64,000 bases of DNA from Collinsella aerofaciens (lineage in GTDB: Bacteria; Actinomycetota; Coriobacteriia; Coriobacteriales; Coriobacteriaceae): positions 1-64,000 of the forward strand of contig NZ_CABJFS010000004.1 in the NCBI RefSeq assembly GCF_902364945.1, read 5' to 3'. The number at the start of each line of letters is the position of its first letter. Position 1 is the stretch's first letter. Of this stretch, positions 7,871 through 16,926 are shown in pieces. The translations under genes were made by a program, and so were the position numbers. The notes under the pieces were generated by a model. That model saw only the letters and a program-made list of their open reading frames with translations, had not been told where the DNA came from and did no database searches.

Positions 7871-8416
7871 ATGATGTGGTTTACCGCCGACCTGCACCTG
7901 GGCGATACGAATATCTTGCACGACATGGATCGACCGTTTGATTCGGTCGAGGAGATGAACCGCAAGGTCATCGATGCCATCAATGAGTGCGTGGCTGTGG
8001 ACGACCGCCTCTATATCTTGGGAGACTTTACCTATCGTTTGCCCCTGGCGGAGGCGGTGCGCCTGCGCGAGCGCATCGAATGTCAGAACGTAACGCTCAT
8101 CTGCGGTAACCATGACGGCGACTGGGAAGATCCAGACGCGCCGCACATTTGGGATGAGGTGCGCGATTATCTGGAGGTCGCCCCCGGTTACGCGAAGGGC
8201 CATCGCCTGGTAATGAGCCATTACCCCATGCTCAGCTGGAACGGCAAGGCGCGTGGCGCCATCATGTTGCACGGGCATATCCACAGCAGGGGAGACCGCA
8301 CCAACGCGCGCAACCGCGATCGCGAGCGCCCCATCTTTCGCTATGATGTCGGCCTCGATGCCAACGAGTACAAGCCCGTAAGCCGTGACCAAATCCTAGG
8401 CTTCTTTGGACTGTAG
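7871..8416 (+). CDS. Metallophosphoesterase, calcineurin-like
   Basis: A 181-residue phosphoesterase with all metal-binding motifs in order: FTADLHLGD (DxH), LGDFT (GD), CGNHDGD (GNHD), SHYPM and HGHIHS. The family hydrolyses phosphomonoesters or diesters with a two-metal centre; the substrate is unknown. I take the ATG at 7871, with GAGG nine bases upstream; the next codon is also ATG. A stem-loop at 8437-8469 follows the stop codon. Confidence 0.85.
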   Translation: MMWFTADLHLGDTNILHDMDRPFDSVEEMNRKVIDAINECVAVDDRLYILGDFTYRLPLAEAVRLRERIECQNVTLICGNHDGDWEDPDAPHIWDEVRDYLEVAPGYAKGHRLVMSHYPMLSWNGKARGAIMLHGHIHSRGDRTNARNRDRERPIFRYDVGLDANEYKPVSRDQILGFFGL

Positions 8417-8436
8417 CTGTAAGTGCAGGTAGAATG

Positions 8437-8469
8437 AACGCGCCGCGCGGATGGTCTGTGCGGCGCGTT
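8437..8469 (+). terminator. Stem-loop between the phosphoesterase and antiterminator genes
   Basis: AACGCGCCGC (8437-8446) is the exact reverse complement of GCGGCGCGTT (8460-8469), with a 13-base loop and a short T-run after it. It may terminate the phosphoesterase transcript or act as a leader hairpin of the antiterminator gene 20 bases downstream. Confidence 0.55.
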
Positions 8470-8489
8470 TCAGTAGGAGCGATGAATCC

Positions 8490-9326
8490 ATGAGGGCTAT
8501 CCAGCGCATTAACCATAACGCTGCCATCTGCGAAGACGGCGCGGGGCGTCAGCTTATCGCGCTGGGTCGTGGTATCGGCTTTGGCGATATGCCGCATGAG
8601 GTCGACCTGGATGTCATCACGCGTACCTTTTACGGCATTGATTCAAAGTACCTGGCGTTTATTGATGAGGTCGACCCCGAGGTGCTGGAGTTTTCTGCTC
8701 AGCTGGCTGATATCGCAACCGGACAGCTTTCGTACGAATTGAGCCCTAACCTCCCCATTACACTGGCGGACCATATCCAGTTTGCCATTAAGCGCGCCCG
8801 CGAACACATGGTGGTGTCGTTGCCGCTCGAGCGCGATCTGGAGCAGCTGCATCCCATCGAATACCGCTTGGGCGAGCTGGCTGTTCGCGGCATCCAGAAA
8901 AGCTTCCGTGTGCGTATGCCCCGAAGCGAGGCCGCGGGCATTGCCATGTCGATTGTCAACGCATCGGTTAAGCCGAGCGAGCGGCGCGTGCTTGCCGAGC
9001 AGCACGAGGAGCGACTGCTCGATATGACGGTCGCGATTATTCAAGAAGAGTTGGGTGTGACGGTCGATCGCTCGTCGTTCGCCTTTGCCCGCTTTGCCAC
9101 TCATGTGCGCTATCTGCTCGACCGCGTGGCAAAGAAAGAGCCGATCGATACCGAGAACTCCGGTCTTTACGACGTGCTCGTGGAGCAGTATCCGGCGGCA
9201 TCGCGTTGCGCTCACCGTGTCGACGATCTGATTCAAGAGACCTTTGGCGAGCCATTGGCCCAAGAGGAGCTCGTCTATCTGATCATGCATGTGAATCGCG
9301 TGGCTTCTGTCCACTCGGATAAATAG
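8490..9326 (+). CDS. BglG/LicT-family transcription antiterminator (PRD protein)
   Basis: This 278-residue RNA-binding regulator has an N-terminal CAT domain (about 1-56, MRAIQRINHNAAI) followed by two PTS regulation domains. Predicted phospho-histidines are H95 (LADHI) in PRD1, and H205 (ATHVRYLL) and H267 (LIMHVNR) in PRD2. The second PRD1 histidine expected in the IALHIVNA-type motif is replaced by S154 (IAMSIVNA). When unphosphorylated at the PTS-controlled sites, such proteins stabilise an RNA antiterminator in front of the sugar PTS gene. A matching RAT/terminator lies at 9439-9528. ATG 8490 follows TAGGAGC; an earlier ATG would add 13 unconserved residues. Confidence 0.9.
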   Translation: MRAIQRINHNAAICEDGAGRQLIALGRGIGFGDMPHEVDLDVITRTFYGIDSKYLAFIDEVDPEVLEFSAQLADIATGQLSYELSPNLPITLADHIQFAIKRAREHMVVSLPLERDLEQLHPIEYRLGELAVRGIQKSFRVRMPRSEAAGIAMSIVNASVKPSERRVLAEQHEERLLDMTVAIIQEELGVTVDRSSFAFARFATHVRYLLDRVAKKEPIDTENSGLYDVLVEQYPAASRCAHRVDDLIQETFGEPLAQEELVYLIMHVNRVASVHSDK

Positions 9327-9438
9327 GCTCTCTGGTATTTCCTTTCCGTCATGGCGACCGTTCGCGGGTCGTTTGCTACCGTTCGTCGGTAATCTGAGCC
9401 GCAACGAACGCATCTGCCGCATATACTCGCCGTGTGTT

Positions 9439-9528
9439 GGGTGTTACTCACGGCGCAGCTCCGAGAGGCACTACCGATTCTGCCGAGACCATAATTGGGT
9501 CTCTGTCGGTTGTGCGCGGGGCTTTTTT
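9439..9528 (+). promoter_or_regulatory. RAT antiterminator site overlapping an intrinsic terminator
   Basis: Within the 340-base gap before the PTS gene, GGGTGTTACT (9439-9448) and GAGAGGCACTACC (about 9463-9475) match the two halves of the BglG/LicT ribonucleic antiterminator. The 3' end overlaps a terminator stem: ACCGA (9473-9477) with TCGGT (9506-9510) enclosing GAGACC (9485-9490)/GGTCTC (9498-9503). TTTTTT follows at 9523-9528. This is the layout of PRD-controlled sugar operons, and the cognate antiterminator is the gene just upstream. The first part of the gap (9327-9438) must hold the promoter, but I could not fix it. Confidence 0.72.
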
Positions 9529-9666
9529 CATGTCGATCCACCCGGGAATCACATGCAAATCAATCTCTTGCCAACTGATATCGCGCGCTGCGCAGGCGCG
9601 AGCGGAATCGTGCGTCTTGGCGCCGTGAAGTCCCACGGCCTTTAGTTGGAAGAGAAGGGATTCGAC

Positions 9667-11115
9667 ATGGCTGTCGATAACAAGAAGATTGCCGAGGACG
9701 TGCTCGCTGCCGTCGGCGGCGCCTCCAATGTGACGAACGCGACGCACTGCATGACCCGCTTGCGTCTGAACCTCAAAGATCAGTCCATTCCCAATGATAA
9801 TGAAGTTAAGAAGATCAAGGGTGTGCTGGGCGCACAGTGGTCTGGCGGCCAGTATCAGGTCATCATTGGCCAGAACGTGCCGAAGGTCTATGACGCCGCC
9901 ATTGCGCTGGGCGTCAAGGGCGAAGGCTCCATTGACGAGAGCCTCGATGACGGCACCAAGGAGCCACTGACGGTCAAGACTGCGGGCAAGAAGGCCCTTA
10001 ACTACCTGTCCAAGACAATGTGCATGACGATCCCCATTATCATGGGCGCCGCCATGTTCCGCACACTTGCCGTACTTTGCGGCGACGGCATGCTCGGTAT
10101 CTGGTCTGCTGATTCCGACATCTACAACTTCTTCTACAACTGGATTTACAACGCAGGCTATTATTTCCTCCCTGTTTATCTGGGTTGGGCTGCCGCAAAG
10201 CAGCTCGGCTGCAGCCAGCCGCTCGGCATGATGCTCGGCGGCGTGCTCATTGCCCCTGAGTTCATGACGCTGGTCAACGCTGCGGCGGATTCGGGTGCTA
10301 CGACCACGATGGTTTACGGCGCGCTCCCGGCTCAGCTGAACAACTATTCTGCGACCGTGCTCCCCATGCTGCTGTCTATGCCGGTGCTGATGGTCGTCGA
10401 GAAGTTCATGAAGAAGATCATCCCCGACATGCTCTCCACGGTGTTTGTGCCCGTGTGCACCATGGCTGTGATGACCCCCGTTTCCCTGTGCGCCCTAGCT
10501 CCGATTGGTTCCATTCTGGGCGACCTGGTCGGCAACTTTATGTTCGGCCTCGGAAACGCTGGCGGCATCGTCACGATCCTCTCCCTCGTCGCCATTGCTG
10601 CGCTTTGGGAGTTCCTGGTTATGACCGGTATGCACCAGGTTCTGATTGCCCTCGGCATTGTGCAGGTGCTCACCTCAGGGTCTGACTCCTGCGTTATGGT
10701 CGCGGGTGCTATCGCTCAGTTCGCCACGTGGGGCATGGCCTTCGGTGCCTTCCTGCGCCTTAAGGAGGTCGACGAAAAGGGCGCTATGCTTGGTTTCTCG
10801 CTCTCCGGCATTGTCGGTGGCGTGACGGAGCCCGCGCTGTATGGCTGCGGCTTTAAGTATACTCGCTGCCTGGGTGCCATGGTCGCGGGCGGCGCTATCG
10901 GCGGCCTGATCGCGGCTCTCACTAATGTGACCACGTATGTTTTGGGCGCAACTAATATCCTTGGTATTACAGGTTATGTTGCAGGCGGAACTGCTAATCT
11001 CGTATGGGGCTGCGTTGCATCGGGCACTGCATTTGTTGCCGCCGCTGCCATCGCCTACTTCTTTGGCTTTACCAAGGAGCAGCTCGACGAAGACGCTGCT
11101 GCCGCCAAAGCCTAA
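9667..11115 (+). CDS. PTS permease EIIBC, beta-glucoside/sucrose (bgl) family
   Basis: A membrane sugar permease that takes up and phosphorylates a sugar. The EIIB domain occupies about residues 1-90 with the phosphorylated C28 in ATHCMTRLR. The multispanning EIIC domain follows, with GGVLIAPEF, the NNYSATVLPMLL loop, GMHQVLIALG and GGVTEPALYG. No EIIA domain is fused, so phosphate must come from another protein. I start at ATG 9667 behind AGAGAAGGGA rather than at an upstream TTG. A PRD antiterminator and RAT precede it and a YdjC-type deacetylase follows, which suggests a beta-linked or N-acetylated disaccharide, but the substrate is not proven. Confidence 0.88.
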   Translation: MAVDNKKIAEDVLAAVGGASNVTNATHCMTRLRLNLKDQSIPNDNEVKKIKGVLGAQWSGGQYQVIIGQNVPKVYDAAIALGVKGEGSIDESLDDGTKEPLTVKTAGKKALNYLSKTMCMTIPIIMGAAMFRTLAVLCGDGMLGIWSADSDIYNFFYNWIYNAGYYFLPVYLGWAAAKQLGCSQPLGMMLGGVLIAPEFMTLVNAAADSGATTTMVYGALPAQLNNYSATVLPMLLSMPVLMVVEKFMKKIIPDMLSTVFVPVCTMAVMTPVSLCALAPIGSILGDLVGNFMFGLGNAGGIVTILSLVAIAALWEFLVMTGMHQVLIALGIVQVLTSGSDSCVMVAGAIAQFATWGMAFGAFLRLKEVDEKGAMLGFSLSGIVGGVTEPALYGCGFKYTRCLGAMVAGGAIGGLIAALTNVTTYVLGATNILGITGYVAGGTANLVWGCVASGTAFVAAAAIAYFFGFTKEQLDEDAAAAKA

Positions 11116-11192
11116 AGCATCCGTTCGGTAGGACAATTATCTGGGGCACTTGGCTGCGCTTCAAGTGTCCCTTTCCGTAGATGGGGGTCAAT

Positions 11193-11957
11193 ATGAAGCA
11201 ATTGCTCATTCGTGCCGACGATATCGGTTATTCGTATGCCGTTAACCTGGGGATTGCCCGCAGTATCAATGAGGGCCTGGTGCGCTCGGCGGGACTTATG
11301 CCCAATATGCCCGAGGCCGAGCGTGGCTGGTCGCTCGTGGCGGATGTCGGCATTGCGGTGGGTCAGCACACCAACGTGTGCCTGGGCAAGCCGTGTGCCG
11401 ACCCGGCGCTCATTCCGAGCATGCTCAACGAGAACGGCGAGTTCCATAGCAGCCGTACCTTCCGCGATCATTTTAAGCGCGGCGAGGAGTTGATAGACTT
11501 CGACGAGGCCTGCATCGAGATCCGCGCGCAGCATGACCGCTTTGTCGAGATCGTGGGCCGCGAGCCCGATTACTTTGAGGCCCATGCCGTCATGAGCAAA
11601 AACCTTAACCGAGCGATCTCGGCGGTTGCTCAGGAGCTGGGCCTTAAGGAGCAAAAGGCGAGCTTCGACCCCGCGGCTGTGGTGCATTGCGGAGATACTG
11701 ATCTGCGCATGGTGATGCGCTCGATGGAGCCGGGCTACGAGCCCAAAGAGGCAATCATGCAGACGGTTCGCGAGATGGTGGACGGCGAGACGGTCGTCTT
11801 TGTGTGCCATCCGGGCTATCTCGATCGTTTTATCCTGGAGAACAGCTCGCTCACGACCGACCGCACCAAGGAAGTCGATGCGCTGATCGACCCCGAGCTT
11901 CGCACTTGGCTTGAGTCTCAACCTGATCTTCGCCTGATCGACTACCGCGACCTGTAA
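11193..11957 (+). CDS. YdjC/ChbG-family carbohydrate deacetylase
   Basis: A 254-residue polysaccharide-deacetylase-like protein with the family metal and catalytic residues: RADDIGYS (Asp pair), HTNVCLG, EAHAV and CHPGYLD. ChbG relatives remove an acetyl group from phosphorylated chitobiose or chitotriose in the cytoplasm after PTS uptake. Its position 77 bases behind a PTS EIIBC gene fits that role. The ATG at 11193 is preceded by GGGGGT; an upstream in-frame ATG would add four residues. The 11968-11998 hairpin follows the stop. Confidence 0.85.
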   Translation: MKQLLIRADDIGYSYAVNLGIARSINEGLVRSAGLMPNMPEAERGWSLVADVGIAVGQHTNVCLGKPCADPALIPSMLNENGEFHSSRTFRDHFKRGEELIDFDEACIEIRAQHDRFVEIVGREPDYFEAHAVMSKNLNRAISAVAQELGLKEQKASFDPAAVVHCGDTDLRMVMRSMEPGYEPKEAIMQTVREMVDGETVVFVCHPGYLDRFILENSSLTTDRTKEVDALIDPELRTWLESQPDLRLIDYRDL

Positions 11958-11967
11958 GGACCCAAGT

Positions 11968-11998
11968 CACCACAAAGGGGACAGTCGCCTTTGTGGTG
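11968..11998. repeat. Inverted repeat A with GGGACAGT core
   Basis: CACCACAAAGG (11968-11978) and CCTTTGTGGTG (11988-11998) are exact reverse complements around GGACAGTCG. The site is 10 bases after the deacetylase stop, and the following T-run is poor. It shares a GGGACAG-like core with the inverted repeat at 26074-26110, although the arms are unrelated. Confidence 0.6.
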
Positions 11999-12096
11999 GT
12001 TCTGGCGCCGTTGCCATTATGGCGGCGGCGTCTTTTTTGTCCGTGCGGCGCGGTAGAGTGTAGGCGGTTGAAATTTGCGTCCATCGAGGAGCTGCC

Positions 12097-13854
12097 ATGA
12101 ACGAGATCAAGTGCCCGCATTGCGGCGAAGTGTTTAAGGGCGATGCGTCCGGCTATGCAGATATCGTCAAACAGGTGCGCGATGCCGAGTTCTCGCGCGA
12201 TCTTGATGAGCGTGTGAAGGCGGTCCAGCGCGAGGGCGAGCAGGCGCTGGAGCTTGAGCGTTCGCGTTCGACGGCTGCCTTGCAAAAGGCAGAGTCTCAG
12301 CGCGACGCTGAGCTCGTAGAGCAGAAGAACGCTGCGGCTCAACAGCTGGCGCAAGAAGTCGCCAAGCGCGATGCCGAGCTTGCCGAGCTGCGCGCCAAGC
12401 TCGAAGGCGCTACTGCAGAGCGCGAGAGTGCAAGCCAGCGCGCGGCGGTTGAGGCCCGCGCCGATGCTCAAAAGGAGAATGCCGAACTGCAGCGCGAGAT
12501 CGACAACCTGCGTGCGCAGTTGGGGCGCAAAGATGATGAAGCCAAGCTTGCCGAGGCAGCGGCACGCAATGCTGCTCAAAACGACCTGTCCGCACGTGAT
12601 GCCCAGATTGCCGAGCTGCAAGCCAGGCTCGCCGCGGCGGACAAGGCCCAGGAGATGGCGCTTGCTGCTGCTGCGGCCGAATCGCAGCGTGAGCTCGAGG
12701 CCGCTCGCAGCGAGGCCGAACGTACGCTTGCTGACTATCGCGCGAAGGTTCAGGAGAAGTTTTCCGTCGCAAAGGCTCAGTCCGAGCAGGAGGCCGAGGG
12801 TCTGCGTGCTCAGCTGCGCGAACAGGAACTGACGGCCAAGATGAACCTATCGGAGGCGGTCGCCGCGGCGGAGCGTGAGCGTGACGAGGCCCGCGCCAAG
12901 CTCACGAGTGAGCTGGCGGTGCGCGATTCACGCGAGGAGCAGGCCAAGGCGGCACACGAGCTCGAACTTGCGCAGACCAAGCGCGCGAACGAGGAACTGA
13001 TTCGCTACAAGGATGAAGAGATTGAGCGCCTTAAGGACATGAAGGTCCGCCTGTCCACCAAGATGGTGGGCGAGTCGCTCGAGCAGCACTGCGAGACCGA
13101 GTTTAATCGTCTGCGCATGACGGCGTTTCCCAACGCGTACTTCGAGAAAGATAACGATGCGTCCGAGGGCACCAAGGGCGACTTTATCTTCCGCGAGTGC
13201 GACGCGAGCGGCAACGAGATCATTTCGATCATGTTCGAGATGAAAAACGAGAACGACGAGACCGCGACCAAACACAAGAACGAGGATTTCTTTAAGAAAC
13301 TCGATCACGATCGCCGCCAGAAAGGCTGCGAGTATGCGGTGCTCTGCACCCTGCTGGAGCCCGAGAGTGACCTCTATAACGCGGGTATCGTCGACGTGAG
13401 TTACCGCTATGAGAAGATGTACGTGATCCGCCCGCAGTTCTTCATCCCCATGATTACGCTCCTTCGCAACGCCGCTATGGGTTCGCTTCGCTATAAGCAG
13501 GAACTGGCGGAGTACAAACAGCAGAATATCGATGTCACGAACTTCGAAGCCAAGATGGAGAAGTTCAAGGATGGCTTCTCGCGCAACTACAACCTGGCGA
13601 GCAAGCAATTCGAGTCGGCAATCAAGGAGATCGATGCCGCCATTAAGCAGCTCGAGAAGACCAAGGACGACTTGCGCCGCAGCACCGAGAACCTACGCTT
13701 GGCCCACAACAAGGCCGATGAGCTTACCATTCGCAAGCTCACATGGGGCAACAAGACCATGAAGGCAGCGTTTGACGAGGCGCGCGAGGCTGCGCCAGAG
13801 ACAAACGAGGAGCCAGCCGAGGCGGATTCGTATGAGGTCGAGGATGCCGAGTAA
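12097..13854 (+). CDS. DUF2130 coiled-coil protein
   Basis: The 585-residue protein begins with a CPHCGEVF half-zinc knuckle (C6, C9). About 280 residues of Ala/Glu/Arg-rich heptad coiled coil follow (roughly 25-310). The conserved DUF2130 domain comes next (about 315-520, including MVGESLEQHCETEFN and FIFRECDASGNEIISIMFEMKNE), then an acidic tail. The DUF2130 core looks nuclease-like (FEMKNE resembles the PD-(D/E)xK strand), but the function is unknown. The ATG follows GAGGAGCTGCC. It is monocistronic and ends at a bidirectional terminator. Confidence 0.8.
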   Translation: MNEIKCPHCGEVFKGDASGYADIVKQVRDAEFSRDLDERVKAVQREGEQALELERSRSTAALQKAESQRDAELVEQKNAAAQQLAQEVAKRDAELAELRAKLEGATAERESASQRAAVEARADAQKENAELQREIDNLRAQLGRKDDEAKLAEAAARNAAQNDLSARDAQIAELQARLAAADKAQEMALAAAAAESQRELEAARSEAERTLADYRAKVQEKFSVAKAQSEQEAEGLRAQLREQELTAKMNLSEAVAAAERERDEARAKLTSELAVRDSREEQAKAAHELELAQTKRANEELIRYKDEEIERLKDMKVRLSTKMVGESLEQHCETEFNRLRMTAFPNAYFEKDNDASEGTKGDFIFRECDASGNEIISIMFEMKNENDETATKHKNEDFFKKLDHDRRQKGCEYAVLCTLLEPESDLYNAGIVDVSYRYEKMYVIRPQFFIPMITLLRNAAMGSLRYKQELAEYKQQNIDVTNFEAKMEKFKDGFSRNYNLASKQFESAIKEIDAAIKQLEKTKDDLRRSTENLRLAHNKADELTIRKLTWGNKTMKAAFDEAREAAPETNEEPAEADSYEVEDAE

Positions 13855-13873
13855 GGCATAGCGGATAGTGAAA

Positions 13874-13911
13874 AAGCGGGGCTGCTGGCGATGTTGCCAA
13901 CAGCCCCGCTT
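13874..13911. terminator. Bidirectional stem-loop terminator
   Basis: AAGCGGGGCTG (13874-13884) pairs exactly with CAGCCCCGCTT (13901-13911). On the minus strand the stem is followed by TTTT, so it can end the helicase transcript as well as that of the DUF2130 gene. Confidence 0.8.
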
Positions 13912-13933
13912 CGTTTCGTCCCAATATGCTTGG

Positions 13934-16615
13934 CTAATCCTCGAGCAAATCCTCGATAAAACCGACGCGGTAGTTCTTGAAGATGACCTCGCCACCGTCT
14001 TGCGTGGCGTCCAGATCGACATCGCCCATGATGCCAAAGTCGTGGTCGCCGTCCTCGTCGGCAAAAATCTGGTGCACGTGCCACACGTGGAGCGCCTTCT
14101 CGTCGGACTCGTCGATCGAGAACATAGCAGAGGAGCGCGCGTCGCCGTCGGTGAGAATCTCCTCGTGCTGCTCGTGGTAAGCGTCGAGTGCTTTTTGCCA
14201 GCGGATCTCGCTCATGCCCCAGTCGTCGTCGAGTTCGCCCAGGTCGCGCACATGCTCGCGGGCGGCAAGAGTCACGCGGCGGAAGAGCGCGTTGCGCACC
14301 AACAGCGTGCAGCCGCGACGGTCCGCCACGACCTCGTCGATGCCCTGCGGCGGCGTGGCGTCGAGGGCTGCCGGGTTGCCAGCGTTCTCCCACTCGTCTA
14401 CCAAGCTCGAGTCGACCGAGCGCACCACAAAGCCCAGCCACGAGATAATGTCGCGCAGGCGCTCGTCGCGCTTCTCGATGGGTACGGTGCGGTCGAGCGA
14501 ACGGTAAGCCTCTGCCAGGTAGCGCAGCAAAATGCCCTCGGAGCGGGCGATGCCGAGCTTTTGAATGTAGCCCTTAAAATCGCTCGCGCTCTCCAGCATA
14601 TCGCGCAGAACGCTCTTGGGAGAGAGTTGGTAGTCGTTTGCCCAGGGTACTTCCTGGCAGTACTTGTCAAAGGCGGCGTCGAGCAGGTCCTCAAGCGGCT
14701 TTTCGTACGTGACGTCCTGAATACGCTCCAGGCGCTCCTCATACTCGATGCCGTCGGCCTTCATCTCGGCCATAGCGCGATCGCGCGCGGCACGCTCCTG
14801 TGCGCGCAGCACCTGTTTGGGGTCCTCGAGCGTGGCCTCGACCATCGAGATCAGATCCATGGTATAGGTCTCGCTCTCGGGATCGAGCAGCTCCAGCGCG
14901 GCAAGCAAAAACGGTGAGAGCGGCTGGTCGAGCGCAAAGTCCTCGGGCAGGTCGACCGTCAGCGCGTAGTCGATGTCCGGCGCGGCATCAGCCGGAGCGT
15001 CGGGTGCGGGCGGTACCTCGGTGCGCACGACGACGCCGGAGTCGATGAGCGTGGCGAAGATTTCGTCGGCGCGAACCTCGAGCTTAGCCTTTTCTTCGGG
15101 AGTCTGCAGGCTCGTCTCGATGAGGTCGTGTACGCGGGCGCGGGCGTCGCCGCCCTGCTCGACCACGCTAATCACCATGGAGTGTGTGATGCGAAGGCGC
15201 GGCTTGAGCGTTTCGGGCTGCGTCTCGATCAGGCGCTCAAAGGTCTGCTTGTTCCAGGTGACAAAGCCCTCGGGGGCCTTCTTCTTTTTAATCTTGCGGA
15301 GCTTCTTGGGGTCGTCGCCCGCCTTGGCCATGAGCTTGGCGTTCTCGATCTCGTGCTCGGGTGCCTCGGCAATCACCATGCCCTCGGTATCGAAGCCCGA
15401 GCGGCCGGCGCGACCGGCAATCTGATGAAACTCGCGGGCGCGCAGACGACGCATCTTGTAGCCGTCGAACTTGGTGAGCGCGGTGAGCACCACGGTATGG
15501 ATGGGCACGTTGATACCGACGCCGAGCGTATCGGTGCCGCAGATGACGGGCAACAGGCCCTGTTGTGCCAAGCGCTCGACCAGCAGACGATAGCGCGGCA
15601 ACATGCCAGCATGGTGCACGCCGACGCCGCATCCGAGCAAGCGCTTAAGAATCTTGCCAAAGGCCGTCGAGAAGCTCGTGCCCTTGGCCGCCTCCTTGAT
15701 GGCCCCACGCTGCTCCTTGCTGGCAATACCAAAGTTGGCGAGGGATTGCGCCGTCGCAAGTGCGGCGTCCTGGCTAAAGTGCACGATGTAGAGCGGGGCC
15801 TCGCCGCGGCGCATTGCGAGCTCGACCGTGCCCTCGAGGGAGGTCGTCACGTAGTCGTAGCTCAGCGGCACGGGGCGTGGGGCATCGACGACCAGATCGC
15901 ACGCGGCGCCGGTGTGCTCCTCGAGTGAGGCGGCGATCGCGGTGACATCGCCGAGCGTGGCGCTCATGAGCATGAATTGTGTGTGAGGCAGGGTGAGCAG
16001 CGGTACCTGCCAGGCCCAACCGCGATCGGGGTCGGCAAAGTAGTGGAACTCGTCCATGGCGACGCAGCCCACATCGGCATCTTCGCCCTCGCGCAGTGCG
16101 TCGTTAGCAAGGATCTCTGCCGTGCAGCAGATGACGGGCGCTTTAGTATTGATATGCGTGTCGCCGGTGATCATACCGACGTTATCGCGGCCGAGCACCT
16201 GTACCAGGTCGAAGAACTTTTCGCTGACCAAGGCTTTGATGGGGGCCGTGTAATAGCAGCGCTTGCCCTGCGCCATGCCCATAAAGAGCATGCCCAGCGC
16301 GACGAGCGATTTGCCCGATCCGGTCGGTGTGCCCAAAATGACGTGATCGCCGGCAGCCAGGTCCATGAGGGCCTCTTCTTGGTGATCCCACAGCTCGATG
16401 CCGCGGTCGCTCGTCCATTCAAAGAAGCGTTCGAAGGCCTGATCGGCCGTGAGCCACGGTTCGGGCTCACTGCCGTCTTCGGGCTCCCACCAGGTGGGGG
16501 AGAGCGCGCCGAGCGAGCCGAACTCGGCCTCGGTTCCCGTGCCGCCCGAGAATGAGCTGGCGGCGCCGGCGCCCGAGACGGTGCTGGCGGCGGTATCTGT
16601 CGTGGTCTGTGCCAT
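13934..16615 (-). CDS. Ski2-like DEAD/DEAH-box helicase (DUF3516 type)
   Basis: A large superfamily 2 helicase of 893 residues. Walker A is GTPTGSGKS (95-103), motif II is DEFH (188-191), motif III is SATLGD, and motif VI lies in HQIAGRAGRSGFD. A long C-terminal half (DUF3516) is typical of actinobacterial proteins predicted to act on RNA. I favour ATG 16615 (MAQTTTDT); a TTG at 16648 would add 11 residues, and neither has a strong ribosome site. The first about 55 residues are low-complexity Ser/Gly/Glu. No operon partner is evident; a 311-base gap precedes it. Confidence 0.85.
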   Translation of the reverse strand: MAQTTTDTAASTVSGAGAASSFSGGTGTEAEFGSLGALSPTWWEPEDGSEPEPWLTADQAFERFFEWTSDRGIELWDHQEEALMDLAAGDHVILGTPTGSGKSLVALGMLFMGMAQGKRCYYTAPIKALVSEKFFDLVQVLGRDNVGMITGDTHINTKAPVICCTAEILANDALREGEDADVGCVAMDEFHYFADPDRGWAWQVPLLTLPHTQFMLMSATLGDVTAIAASLEEHTGAACDLVVDAPRPVPLSYDYVTTSLEGTVELAMRRGEAPLYIVHFSQDAALATAQSLANFGIASKEQRGAIKEAAKGTSFSTAFGKILKRLLGCGVGVHHAGMLPRYRLLVERLAQQGLLPVICGTDTLGVGINVPIHTVVLTALTKFDGYKMRRLRAREFHQIAGRAGRSGFDTEGMVIAEAPEHEIENAKLMAKAGDDPKKLRKIKKKKAPEGFVTWNKQTFERLIETQPETLKPRLRITHSMVISVVEQGGDARARVHDLIETSLQTPEEKAKLEVRADEIFATLIDSGVVVRTEVPPAPDAPADAAPDIDYALTVDLPEDFALDQPLSPFLLAALELLDPESETYTMDLISMVEATLEDPKQVLRAQERAARDRAMAEMKADGIEYEERLERIQDVTYEKPLEDLLDAAFDKYCQEVPWANDYQLSPKSVLRDMLESASDFKGYIQKLGIARSEGILLRYLAEAYRSLDRTVPIEKRDERLRDIISWLGFVVRSVDSSLVDEWENAGNPAALDATPPQGIDEVVADRRGCTLLVRNALFRRVTLAAREHVRDLGELDDDWGMSEIRWQKALDAYHEQHEEILTDGDARSSAMFSIDESDEKALHVWHVHQIFADEDGDHDFGIMGDVDLDATQDGGEVIFKNYRVGFIEDLLED

Positions 16616-16738
16616 GTGTGGTTGCTTTCTCTCGCGATTGTCCGCCAACTATTATGGCGTAGCGGCGGCGCGGGGTGCCAGCGCGCGAGAAAATGCAGGA
16701 AATGGGCGTTCTGCCCAGCCGTTTGGTGCAGTAGCCAG

Positions 16739-16861
16739 CTAAGTGAGTAGACTTTTTGCGATATCGCGAGCACATGGCTTTTGCGCAAGGGCTCTACCTG
16801 CGGTTTTAGTTTTCGCTATGCGGGTTGTGCTTTGCTATTGCTAAATAGTCTACTCACTTAG
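16739..16861. repeat. Long inverted repeat E (15-bp perfect arms, 93-base interior)
   Basis: CTAAGTGAGTAGACT (16739-16753) and AGTCTACTCACTTAG (16847-16861) are exact reverse complements. The interior contains GCGATATCGC and no credible coding frame. It fills most of the 311-base gap between the helicase and trmB; I see nothing else there except a short GGGC/GCCC hairpin at 16704-16715. The size (123 bp) and perfect ends resemble a miniature inverted-repeat element, but no flanking target duplication is obvious. Confidence 0.6.
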
Positions 16862-16926
16862 GTTTGAGGACCGTTCGCTGGCGCTTATTTGCGCTTGTTT
16901 GCCGATGCCGCGACCATCAGAAGCCC

